From: Golubevia sp. BC0850 | Taxonomy: Eukaryota; Basidiomycota; Exobasidiomycetes; Golubeviales; Golubeviaceae | Direction of reading: 5' to 3' | Assembly (NCBI GenBank): GCA_012976225.1 | Contig: JAAVVG010000003.1 | Span: forward strand, 372,001 to 436,000 | DNA: 64,000 nucleotides | Shown here: positions 22,600 to 33,854 of the stretch, in pieces | Layout: each line of letters opens with the position of its first letter | Numbering within the stretch: position 1 is the first letter of the stretch | The notes under the pieces: generated by a model | Seen by the model: the letters and a program-made list of their open reading frames with translations, nothing else | Database searches by the model: none | What the model was told of the DNA's origin: nothing | Position numbers and translations under genes: made by a program

Positions 22600-22929
22600 T
22601 TCCGGTTTTGGGGTGAGAAAGATGAGAAGATGATTCCAGAACTTTTGTCAGCTTTTTGATTCGCGCCTCACGAATCGCGATCCGTGTACGTTCTCGTGTC
22701 AAGTGGCAAATTCTGTGACAGCCTCATACTTCCTTAATAAATCGAGAATGGTCATTGAATTTTACGAGATGCATTCTAGATGAAAGAGAGCGTGGAAGAA
22801 AGGGTGCAAATCTAAGGCTCGTCCGCCCTTGCAGCTTCTGAGACCATCACCTCCTTGAATGTTTGGTCGAATTCCAAACTCTTCTCGCCCTCTCCTTCTC
22901 TCCTCCTATTCCAACTTTCAATAATCTCA
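22600..22929. other. Divergent promoter region
   Basis: This 330-base region lies between the GHIFFFYRPK-motif gene (-) and the cysteine-rich membrane protein gene (+) and probably serves both. It contains a near-palindrome CGCGATCCGTG at about 22675. I recognise no established element. Confidence 0.35.
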
Positions 22930-24970
22930 ATGATGTTCTTCGATCCTGGCAAGCTACTACTACTTCTACTACCACTCATCACATCAATCTCTGCCCAAAT
23001 TCAAGTACCTCTTTCCGCTCCCTTCACAACCAACGTCACTGGAATCCCTCAAGGGTTTGGAGGTGGAAGTGGCCAGTCATGCGATCCACGCAAATCGGTT
23101 CTAGATGGATTAACTCATAGATTCAGATCAGATTGCAATGCTACTGAGTGGTGCTCTCCAACTCCAATAGGATCCCAGCCTTCGAACCTGCCTCAAACCC
23201 CGGCCAGCTCAGATTCCTCCGATGACAGTGAAGAATCAGACGATGATCCAAACGATCTCTTAGGAAAGAGAAATCAACTTAACAATGGAAACCATCATGA
23301 AGTGGAGGAAGAGGCGACGTTTCGAGCGACTGGAAACAACGGCAAGGATGACGTCTCGACTCCTCGAGCCGCCCGTCGAGATGCTCCTTCTCTTCCTTCT
23401 CGTCCAGTTGGAGTTCCAATAGTATTGCCTTCAGTAGCTGCTCCAAGTCACCAGGGTTCAGTTCCAACAACTGGAATCTGCGTTCCAAAGAAGTGTAGAA
23501 GGGACGAGTATCCGTTTGGCTACAAGGGAGTTCCAGCAGCTGAGCTGCCACCACTGTGTGTCCTAGGAACAGTGAGTATAACCTGAAAAAGCTTCTTATC
23601 CACTTTGAGAGAGACTTTGACAGACCATTCCTGTATCATCTGTTTCAGTACTGCCCGGACGAAGAATCAGGCTGCAAACCTTTCATTCCTTTGGGCGGAA
23701 CCTGTCAGCTCAACAGAGATGGTGAGTGCTGCATACCTTCGAACAAGTGATAAACCAGTTGATACAGACTCTGATTTAGAATATCCTTTCCTACTATCCA
23801 GATTCTTGCGCTCAGACTGCTGTTGCCATGGTTCCACCTCGCCTCGGAACCATTGAACCTCTCAAACCTGGAACCATTTTTTCTCGGTCTCAACAGATGG
23901 TTTCTTCTATCTTCAGGACTCATCAAGCTCCTTTCTCTTTGGGAGACCCTCGCAGCAAGAGAGGGATCGAAGATCAAGCCTTAAACTCTAACGCTTCGAC
24001 TATCAAACCACTTTGTCTAGGTGGTACTTGCAGACTAGCTTCTGCAGCTCTTGGAGAGATCTGCATCATAGATCATACCCAATACTTGGGATATGATCAG
24101 AATGGGGAGGAGGTTGCAGATGTGGTCAGGTGAGTCTTTGTGGTTGGTTTCAGACAAAGAAGAGGCTGTTTCCTGACATGAAAGCTCTTTATTTTTTGAT
24201 CTCAAATCTGACAGTCGAGATGATTGCAGAGACTCTCTCTACTGCGATCCAACTACGTATCGCTGTTTCAACGAGAAACAGGTCGGAGAGAGCTGCAACG
24301 CTGATACCGAATGCCTGGAGGTGAGTCTTCGTCGGTGTCAACTTCACACACTTCCGATACTGACACCATCACCTCTCTTCCTTCTCTCCTTTTCAAGTAC
24401 AATTGCAACCAAGATGGAATCTGTGATCCGGCTCCTGAAGCTCCCAACAAGGTTCCAGGCTGGGCTTTCGGACTCATTGGAGTTGCTATCTCCTTGGTTC
24501 TCATCGCCATCGTCACAATTCTCTACAAGCTTCATCTCAATCACAGAGCAATTCGATCTGATGAGATCGATCGGTACTTTTCAGAACAGTGGACTTACAG
24601 ACAAAGTATCTTAGCAATGCACGCTGCAGCTGTCTCAAGTGCTGCTGAAGATGAACAACCTCATCAAGACCCTTTCTCTGATTCTAGGAGTGGATCTCAA
24701 CTTCATGCAAGAAAGGGATACGTGGAAGATGGAAATCGATATGAGAGATATGAGAAAAAGCTGGAAAGAGATTACGATTCTGAGTACTCTGATAGAAGAG
24801 GTACTAGAAATGGGAAGGAAAGAGATGAAAGTGGATATGACTCTGATGAGAGTGAGGCAACCACTATTATGACTCCAACTGTTAACAACGACGGAAGATT
24901 TGTAGAACGTGATGGGTTCACTCCTCGTACGGGAGGAGCTAATCGAAGGAAACCTCCTCCTACTTTCTAA
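22930..24970 (+). CDS. Cysteine-rich single-pass membrane protein
   Basis: The protein starts MMFFDPGKLLLLLLPLITSI, a strong signal peptide ending near SAQ. A long lumenal or extracellular part follows, with paired cysteines in several exons: CDPRKS, CNATEWC, CVPKKC, YCPDEESGCKPF, GGTCQLNRD, SCAQTAV, CLGGTCRLASAALGEIC, DDCRDSLYCDPTTYRC, ESCNADTEC, YNCNQDGICDP. A transmembrane helix (GWAFGLIGVAISLVLIAIVT) precedes a basic, Tyr/Asp/Arg-rich cytoplasmic tail of ~140 residues ending KPPPTF. The repeated small Cys clusters resemble Dickkopf/EGF-like disulfide knots, so a cell-surface sensor or adhesion role is possible, but no family name is certain. A Ser/Asp-rich acidic linker lies between Cys clusters one and two. 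Confidence 0.7.
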
Positions 24971-25193
24971 TCTTCTCACCTTTTGAACCTTGTAATGGTA
25001 TGAATCATCTCGAATTAATTCTATACCCATACTCTCTTGCAATTGTAAGCTGAATTCAAAATCTATAGATTCATCTGGTATGATGTTTTAGTAGTCTAAG
25101 AGGAGAAATAAAGGTCTAGATTAAAAAGCAAAGAACTCAAGACAAGCATCCCGAATTCCAACTCCACCCTCGAGTCATTCCAAAGACTTTCAA

Positions 25194-27910
25194 TTACTGC
25201 ATACTGCTCAACCTCAGCCTGACAGCATTTGCATGAGCTTCAAGACCCTCACACTCAGCCAAGTGAACGACGTGAGGACCTAATTTCTTGAGACCTTCTC
25301 GAGTGAGATTCTGTGATGTGATGTGCTTCTCGAAAGTAGAGGTGGAGACACCTGAATATTGACGAGCGAATCCATAAGTTGGGAGAGTGTGGTTGGTTCC
25401 AGAGGCGTAGTCACCGCAACTAAAAAGAGGAAAGCCGAAGAAAGAAAGCGATCAGTGAAAAATACCTATGACAAAGTCGCTCGATTTACAAAGACTCACC
25501 TTTCCGGACTCCATTGACCAACAAAAACACTTCCAGCATTGACCACTCCCTTTGCCATCTCTTCTGGTTCATCAGTTTGAATGATCAAATGCTCTGGGGC
25601 GTAATTGTTACTCCATCGCATAGCTTCCTCTCTATTCCTAACCACGATAGTCAAACTCTTCTCGATAGCTTTCCTAACAACTTCGGCTCTTGGAAGAGCT
25701 CTGGCTTGTCTATCAAGAGCATCTTCAATGTCCTTCAATTCTTTATCATTAAGATCAATTGCGACTAGAACGACTTGAGAATCCGGTCCATGTTCAGCTT
25801 GAGATAGTAGATCAGAAGCTACGAAGTCTGAATTCGAGGTCTTATCAGCCATGACTAGAACTTCAGAAGGACCAGCTGGCATATCAATCGAAACCAAAGC
25901 AGAAGTGTCATTTTGAACCAACATCTTTGCAGCAGTTACGAATTGATTTCCTGGACCTGCGATCTTGTCTACCTTTGGACATGATTGAGTTCCGTAAGCC
26001 ATGGCACCAACAGCTTGAGCTCCTCCAGCGCAAAGAACGGTAGTAGCTCCAACTAAGGAAGCGACGTAGAGGACTTCAGGTGCGATGGATCCATCCTTTC
26101 TCGGTGGAGTTGCAAGAACGATGGTAGAGCACTTCGCTACTTGAGCTGGGATTCCAAGCATCAAAGCAGTGGAGGGTAGAATGGCAGTTCCTCCTGGAAC
26201 GTAGAGTCCCACTCTCTCGATGGGTCTAGCGAATCTCTTGCAGATGACTCCTGGCATAGTTTCCATCTCCAAGACTGCGTCGTCTTCACTTTCGGTTGCT
26301 CCTTGTCCACCTTTGACGTTCCCTCCCACTCGCTTCTGAGCCGCGTGGAAAGCCTTGATATTGGAATAGGCTACATCGATAGCTTCTTTGACTTCTGGCT
26401 TGATGGCAGACATGACTTCTGGAGTGGCGAAAGGTGGTTGTCTGACTGGGGAAGATAGCTTGACTCCATCGAATTTGGCGGTGAGTTCCAAAAGAGCTTC
26501 GTCGCCTTTGGCTTTGACCGATGCCAAGATTGGGCGAACCAGTTCTTGAATGGCTTCCGATTTGATTGAAGGGCGTTGAAGAAGAGAGATCTTCTGTTCT
26601 TCGGAGAGGTCCTGGATTCGGTAGGATTGCATCTTGATTGGAGCGTCCTTTTCGACAATTGGAGTTGCAGGAGCAGTTGAGGAAGATTTCTCCTCCTCAA
26701 AAGCAGCACCATTGACATAGGCTGGTTTGGTATCTCCTTTCCTCCTGGTGATCTTCTTAGCCTTAATCTCCAAGCTCCTCTCGATGTCCTCGATTCCAAC
26801 TCCAGCTCTAATGCACCTAGCCAAAGCGAAGTAGAATAGGTCAGCAGCCTCGAAAGCTACATGTTGTTTGTCTTGATCCTTTGCTTCGATGAGTTCATCT
26901 GCTTCCTCTCTGATCTTTGAAGCCAATAAATTCTCGTCCTTGAAGATCCTAGCAGTGTAACTTCCTTGAGGAGCGTTCTCCTTCCTATCCAAAAGAGTAG
27001 CTTCCAAAGCAGCCAATCCACCTACTGGACCAAAGCATGAAGCTCCTCTGACCGGCTGAGGCAAATGACAGAAACCAGTTCCCTTCCTCTGTCTGACCCT
27101 AAATTCCAAAGCATCTGAATCACAATCCAATCTCACAGTGATCAATTCTTGAGTTGCACCTGAAGTTGAACCTTTCCTCCATAAACCTCTACTTCTTGAT
27201 TGATAGACTCCTAGACCAGTCTTAATGGACTCCGCTAGAGAAGCAGGAGAAGAATAAACTAAACCTAAAGAAACACCTGAAGAGTTTGTGACTACTGTTG
27301 GGAATAAGCCATCGGTTCTATCTGAGTGAATGGTAGATAACAGTAGACTTGCTAAGTCAAATTTTGATAAATCTGAATAGTTGATGAAAGGAGAAGCACC
27401 TGCTTTCGCTAATTGAGCTGCGATTTGATCCGAGATGGAGGAGGAAGAGGAAGAAATGTAGACTGGCTTTCCATTATCTTTTGAACCAACTGCACTGACG
27501 GCCTTATCAACGACTGAGTGAGATATAGATGAAGATGATGAATCGAATTGAATGAGTAGACCAGCGAAGGAGGATAAGTCTTTAATAGTAGAGAGGTCCT
27601 TGGATGATTTAATGGCCAAGATGATTCGCTGAGATGGAATTCCACCTGAATTGACTAAATCTTCTCCATTAGAACTGATGATAGCTTGAGCACCTGAATC
27701 TAAATGAGTTGCAGCTGAATCCGAGTTGATGGAGGATTGATCGTCAAAGATGAAATGGGGTAAAGTTAATGGAATTGAAGTTGAAGGTGTTGAAGAAGAG
27801 GCGTTGATGGCTAAAGCACCTCCTGCTCTAGCTAATTCTAATAGACTATCTGAAGATGTTGAGCTACTTGAATCTAGCTGAACTAGAACTGGGCAGTATG
27901 GGTTCGCCAT
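25194..27910 (-). CDS. HIS4: Trifunctional histidine biosynthesis protein HIS4
   Basis: Two exons (27910-25500 and 25419-25194) join exactly to 878 residues. The enzyme carries out three steps of histidine synthesis: phosphoribosyl-ATP pyrophosphohydrolase, phosphoribosyl-AMP cyclohydrolase and histidinol dehydrogenase. After a ~210-residue N-terminal region, the HisI-type domain shows [17 protein letters not shown] and [11 protein letters not shown]...GTGFCH. The HisE-type domain shows [12 protein letters not shown] and [14 protein letters not shown]. The HisD part includes [53 protein letters not shown] and [14 protein letters not shown]. The second exon completes it with [14 protein letters not shown]...[10 protein letters not shown]. 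Architecture and length match fungal HIS4. A TGACTCA motif lies 55-61 bases upstream of the ATG, suggesting general amino-acid control. Confidence 0.97.
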
Positions 27911-28747
27911 TTCGATGATGATGGAGAGAGATAAAGAATTTTGATGGAAGAACTCGGTTGTGTCTGACTCATTCTCGCCCCCTTATGTAAGCTAATCTCT
28001 CTCCAATCTTAATATTCCAAAAGAAGCCCACCAAATGAAAGGAAATGGACCAAATGGACTGCTCACTTGCTCCTGTGTGTTTTGACGACTTTCTCCAGCT
28101 TCGAATAGCTTATGGTGGCGGTGCGGTGGAGAGTTGCAGCCTGCTGCTGAGAAGTAATACCCGCCCGTAAAGTTGTTTAACAGTGAATGCCCTCGAGATT
28201 CATTGGACATCCAACAAAACTTAGGAAAGCAAGAGAGAGCTCCGAAAGGCAGCCAGAGAGCTTCTCGCCGCCATCGAAATTTGAGCCACGCTCGTTGCCA
28301 CTTTTCTGCCTTGTTTTCAATACTCAATTCCTCTCTCTTGCCATCAAGTTTTCTTCAAGACTTAATCCATCTCACATCCAGAAGCTCTGAGATCTGAGGA
28401 GAGAGAGGCGAGAGACACAGGAGGTGGCGATGGGTAGCAAGTCTAGAGCTATCCAAGTCATTGAGGACTCAAGACAAATCACGAACTGAAGATGGAAGAT
28501 GAACATGCTTTTTTCGTTACTTGCCTACCGAGCAAAGGGTAACATTGTAGGTTAAACAAGAAGTTGTGAGACGTTTATATGAAAGGATGCAGAGAGTAGG
28601 AAAAAAGAAAATGAGAAAGAACAAAGTGGTGACCAGAAGCCCATTGGTTCGTTTACCCTCAGTAAGAGAGAACGACAAGTATCTAAATTTTTTGGTGGAA
28701 AGCGAAAGCAGAAAAGCCCTAACAGGAAGTGGAAGAAAGGAGAGACT
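27911..28747. other. HIS4 promoter and PHO84 3' flank
   Basis: Intergenic. The left end carries the HIS4 leader and the TGACTCA element. The centre has no credible gene. The right end (about 28500-28747) is A/G-rich and is probably the 3'UTR of PHO84. Confidence 0.45.
27965..27971. promoter_or_regulatory. Gcn4/CpcA-type element TGACTCA upstream of HIS4
   Basis: An exact TGACTCA lies 55-61 bases upstream of the HIS4 ATG at 27910. This heptamer is the established binding site of Gcn4/CPC1 bZIP factors, which induce amino-acid genes including HIS4 in other fungi. The same string also arises by chance at some GTGAGTCA splice donors in this window, so position rather than uniqueness supports it. 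Confidence 0.5.
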
Positions 28748-31231
28748 TTAACCGCGAGCAGCCTTCTCAGCCATTTCTTGACGATCGATCTCATCAGCAT
28801 CTCTTCCTTTGGTCTCGATGGTGAGGAACCAAGTAGAGATCATTCCGAGGATGGAGACACCCATGAAGACGTAGAAAGTTCCGGTCGTTTTGAGAGAGGC
28901 TATCAAAGAAGATGGGGGAAGCATCGTCAATATGGGGAAGTTGCTGGCGTTTCTCATATTGGCCGTTCGACCTATGCCCATGTCCTTGGAAAGTAATACT
29001 CACTGTGTGCACTCAAGTATCCGAAGAGAAGAGAGGCGATGATAGCTCCGACCTTTCCGCAAGCGGCACTGATACCATGAGCGCTGGCGCGGACACGAGA
29101 AGGGAAAACCTCGGCTGAGAGAAACGAAATTGAGTAGAAAGATGTGAGAAGATGTAGAGTCGCTGCGCGGCTGGTATTTCAACCATTAAGCTCACCTGGA
29201 ATAATGAAGGTAGTGGCGTTGGCCCCAAAGTTAAAGAACAATTGAAGGAAGACGAAGACCACAAAGAAGGGACCAGTTTTTGACTTTAAGCTGTCAAACA
29301 ACCCGCCAAGGAGCCCCAAGAAGAGAGTGTTCATGGTGAACCCTAGAAATTGAATTGGTTTCCTAGAGGAGCGTTAATTGAAGTTTCAAGTGGTAGAGGA
29401 GCATGGAGGGGTGAGGAAAAGGTCAGCGACGTCCTGGCTCACCTCAAACTCGATGTCTTTCTCATCACTCACCTTCCCATGATTTCGACTAATCCAATGG
29501 TTAGGAAGTAGCCTGAGAACGTGCAGTGGGAAGGAGTTGTCAGCTAACGAGCTCCTAGTTCATCAGCCCCGAACCTCGAGTCTCTTTGCTCAATTTTCTC
29601 ACCAGGCAAGAATCCAGCGCAAGTGATGATGAGGTTACCAGTAGCGGTCTTCATTAACTTAGACCAAGTGGAGCCACTGGTGAATCCGATAGCTGCTAGA
29701 ATCGAAGATTGGTTCAAGTTAATTCCGTAGAAGGTGATGTCGACCAAGAACCAGTTGAGAGCAGTACCAATGAGAAGCTTGAGATGTCTCCATTCTGAGA
29801 AGTATTCGATGAACTCGTTGTGTGGCTTCTTTCCGATGGTTCCGAATCCTAGACCGATGGCTTCGTTTTCTAGAGGAGCAATGGAGTTGCTGGAAGACTC
29901 GAGGTGCTTTTCCTTCTCGAATTCTTCTGAGTTGGACTCAGGAACGATGTGTCCAGCGTTGGCAGCCTTTGCGAGGAGTTCTGGGTTGTCTTGAAGAGCA
30001 CGAGCTTGAGTGAAACGGGTGGATTCGACTAGAGTGAGACGGAAGTAGAGAACGCCGAAGGCAGGGACGAGGGCGACTCCTTGGCTGTAGTGGTGATGGT
30101 AAGGGCGGGAACAAGGTGTAAGTCGAGACCAGGGGCTGAAAGGAAAGGAAGAGGTGGAATCAATCGTCGAGACTCGGGACACTCACAGGATTCTCCAAGC
30201 TCCACTCAATTTGTGAACATCACCAGCCTCGACTGGAGATCTGTAGGCAGCAATGACTATGACAGCAATGATAGCTCCGATCAAGCTACCGAATCCTTGG
30301 GCACTGAAGATGGTGGCCAAGAAGGTTCCACGCTTGTTCAAGTGGGCTCTGTCGGAGACGACGGAGGCGGACATTGGGTAATCTGTGGACAAGAGAAAGA
30401 GGTCAGTCAAAGAGCAAAGCTTTTAATTTCTTGTGTTTGTGATGACTCACCTCCTCCGATACCGATTCCCAGTAAGACTCTGAAGCAGGTCATCCAAACA
30501 GTGATGTTGTGACCACCGATAGAATCAGGGGCAGCAATGATGAGGATAGTAGCGACGATGATGATTATAAGTTCTTTACCGTAAACAGCGGATCTGTAAG
30601 AGTGGAGATTGAGCAGAGAGGTCGATCAGCATTCAAGACTAGGGGCCGAGGGGGATTGGGCATTCTGGCTGAATCTCCTCAGAGCAAGCACGATTTGCTT
30701 CTTCCCTCCCTTTTGAGCTAAGACCCACCTTCCGAAAGTATCTCCGAGGAGACCGAAACCAACTTGTCCTACGATGTTTCCAACATTGGCGGAAGCCTTG
30801 AGCATACCTCCATCTAGACCCCAACCAATGGATTTGCCTCCCGGGGGGAAGTCCCGGGAGTAGGCGACTAGAAGGATCGCGTAAATCTGCGGAAAGGGAA
30901 GAGAAAAGGAAACGGAAAAGCGAAATAGAAGAAAAAAAAGCAGGAATGAAGTAGAGGAGGCAAAAAGAGAGAAGGAGGTCAGCGACTGGAAGAGGGTCTC
31001 CGCGCGGAAATCAGATTCGCCTTGCTGCACGCTCGCACTCACCATGTTGATAATGAAAAGATCATAAGCATCCAAGAAGAAACCAACACCAGCGAGAGTC
31101 AAAAGTTTGAGCTCTCCCCAAGAGAGACCGAGGAAAGAGCGAGCGTTCTTCTTCTCAATGAGAGCTAGAGGTCCTTGACCACCAGCCTCGTTACCACCTT
31201 GCCAAGCATCGAGATCATTTCCGAAAGCCAT
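28748..31231 (-). CDS. PHO84: High-affinity inorganic phosphate transporter (PHO84-like)
   Basis: About nine exons join along the reverse strand. The protein begins [20 protein letters not shown] and the first helix segment reads [20 protein letters not shown], a hallmark of the phosphate:H+ symporter family of the MFS. Further conserved pieces are [60 protein letters not shown], the loop [38 protein letters not shown] and [18 protein letters not shown]. The tail ends EMAEKAARG. It takes up phosphate at the plasma membrane. The large central loop carries an acidic stretch, as usual. Expression in relatives follows phosphate starvation through Pho4; a CACGTT-type site lies at 31366-31371. Confidence 0.93.
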
Positions 31232-33854
31232 TGTTATTTGAAGAGGAAGGGTAGGCGGGAGGGCTTGGAGAGAGGGAGAGGAGAAGAGAAGAGATGTGAG
31301 GTGAAGAAATTTCTGAAAGAAAAGGGGACAGAGTCGAATCTTTAAATATGAAACCGATTCAGTGCGAACGTGCAGTCGTGAATTTCCTCATGACAGCTTG
31401 AGTGAGCCAAAAAGAATGAGTGAGTGTCCGACGCAAGGAGCTCGCCTCAGAAAACGAGAGCTTGTAAAAATTTAAATTCTCACGCCCTGGCGGTCCAGGC
31501 CAACGAACGCTTCAATCCGACTCGTCCCGCACCTCCCGCCGCTCCTTTCAAACCCCTACCTTCGGTCCTGTACCTGAGCTCGATCAACCACTTGTTCTTT
31601 TTTGGGATAGAGTCCGGAATCCGCTTCAGAAGAAAATCTGCCCGTACGCGTTTTCTAAGTGGCGAGCGAACGTGGTCAAAAAATTTGGTACTAGCGGTGA
31701 AGATTCCTCTCCCACCACGCAATTGAATTAGTAAAGCTACCCATTCCTTTCTTCTGATTCGAGCAGGATTGTGTAGTTGTTTCACTTTCCAAACTGTACT
31801 GTCCCGACTGAAAAATCTTCTTCAACTTTCCACCGCTGGAACCGTTTCAAATTCAAACACCTCTTTCACATCCCGTGAGTTTGTTCCAGCTCCCAGTCCC
31901 ACCAAAGACAGATCCTCAGATCTCTTAGATTAAAAGGCAACCACTTCCATCTTTTTAATTATCTTCCTGGCTGGTCCCCATTTTTCAATCTACGAAAGAC
32001 CATTCCGAGGAGGTCGTCAGTGGGTGGTGGCAATTCTCGCGTCGCGTTTGGAATCTGGGCTCAGATTCAGACCGAAGCATTTCATTCGTTTTGAAATTCG
32101 TCCAGGTTCCAGGAGTTTCGAGGAATTAAGATAGCCGCGCAATTACGCGAAGGGGTGCACGTTTACTGGTCTCGACCTCTCGAATCTCGATTCGGAAATA
32201 TATAAAGTCTGAGTGCCTCCTTACTTCCCCACCGGATATGTGTATACAGATGTTTGTGGGTGAATCCAGTATGACAGCATCTTCCTCTAGACCCCGTACA
32301 TACGTTCAATCAAACAGGAGAAGTGACCCTCGGATTCTAAACCCCATAATGTGCATGCCAATCGACCCTCGATCGTCGAAGCTTTGAGATGAGGTCGATG
32401 AGATTATCAAGTCTAGAAGTTGGATAGCTATTTGGATTTAGAAGACCTCGCCACCCAAAATGGTTCGTCTATATATTTGCTCCCAGCGTCGTCGAACCAG
32501 TCTAGCCGCAGCCGAAGCACCTTATCACTTCTGATTGGATTTTGTCAGCAGCTTTCGTTTAGTAACCAGTTTGTCATCACACAAGTACGTGGAGGCTATT
32601 GGTCTTGAGTGAATGGAGATTTCAGAACGTGTATAGGACAGAGAGATTGGAAAAAGGGAGAAAAAAAAGGGGGGACTCTGGCTCGAAGCGTGAATAAAGC
32701 TCTGTTGGCGTCTATACGTCTAGTTCTGCACTCTTTCACTTTCGAGTTCTGGAAATCGATAGTAGGAAAGCTCATAGGAGAGACGATATCATCATCAGCG
32801 CGAAGTCTCGCTCTCTCTGGCTGCTCAGAAAGCCTCTAAACGAGGCCTCTGAGATCTTGAACTGAAGGGTCAGAGTTCGATTGACAAGGCTCAGAGAGAC
32901 TGTTAGCACGCCAGGAAGGAGTGAATCCATCTTCGCTCTTCACTTTGGATCATCAACTCTGATTGAGAAGGGTTTTCGCGTTGGGGGACGTCATGTAAGT
33001 TTGCATCTGATCCTGTCGCCTTCGGAGTCGTCTCGCAGAGGCAGAATGGATAGAGAGAATTGACGCCTCTGATTGTTCCTCTTTTATCTCGAACTTTCTT
33101 CATCTATCTATCTATATTCGAAGTTTCTGTCTGGGAGGAGTGCCGTTCTTCTCTTGTTGACACGCACCACTTTTTCCATTTTTGATCTCCCATCCAAGAC
33201 CAAGTCGATATTCTCATAGTCTAATTCGTCCTGAGAAGTGAAGTCATATTTTGGCCTGAGAAGGGAAGTTGAAGAGGGAGAGAAGTCCGCTGTTCTGGTC
33301 ATAGAAGTGATCCGGATCGACCAGCTGAGTCGAACTTCAAGGCTCCCGGGACGAAATTGAGTTCTCTAGCCGTCCCGCCCCAATGTTCTTAGGGTAAGAT
33401 TTCAAAAGAAAAACCAGAAAGGATATCAGCATTTTCATACCTCTATTCCACTTCCTCCTTTCCCTTCCTTGAACAGTGGCAACAGCACCGAGCAGAACTA
33501 CCTCTTTCAATTAGCAGAGCTGGTGATTTCTCGGTTCCTTTGTCAAGATGAGATTCTCTCCAGCCTTGTTTTAATTTTAACGCGACATGAGAGGAGGGCC
33601 CGAAGTCGACAGGTATAGATGTATTTCAGAGTCGCATTCTCTTATCTCGTCTTCACTTTCACTGCAGATTGGTATGCAAAGTGAAATAATCCAGGCCATC
33701 GAGGACTGAAACACAATCGACGACAACGGAAGTAAATGGAATTGCAAATGAAGCAGATAAAAAAAGAATATCACATCAACATCATTTCTATCAAAGCACG
33801 ATTGTTCATTCAACCAATCCTTCTACCTTCTCCCCTTTCCTTTTTCAATTTCTT
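31232..33854. other. 2.6-kb gene-free region upstream of PHO84
   Basis: I see no credible gene. Contents: PHO84 leader; CACGTT/AACGTG hexamers at 31366-31371, 31669-31674 and 32158-32163; a TATA-like ATATATAAA at about 32206-32214; and a reverse-strand 64-codon frame (33302-33108) whose composition is protein-like but unrecognised. The right end holds the BIO2 3' flank. The size is large for this gene-dense window and suggests extended regulation or decayed sequence. Confidence 0.45.
31366..31371. promoter_or_regulatory. CACGTT (Pho4-like) hexamer in the PHO84 promoter
   Basis: AACGTG on the + strand (CACGTT in gene orientation) lies about 135 bases upstream of the PHO84 ATG, flanked as GCACGTTCGCAC. 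CACGTT and CACGTG are Pho4 cores in yeasts. A hexamer this short occurs by chance; the call rests on position. Confidence 0.3.

Noticed and set aside
30441-30447. TGACTCA inside PHO84
   Set aside because: Created by a GTGAGTCA splice donor on the reverse strand, not a promoter element.
32870-32890. GTTCGATT-type string resembling a tRNA B box
   Set aside because: No matching A box, acceptor stem or poly-T terminator at the right spacing.
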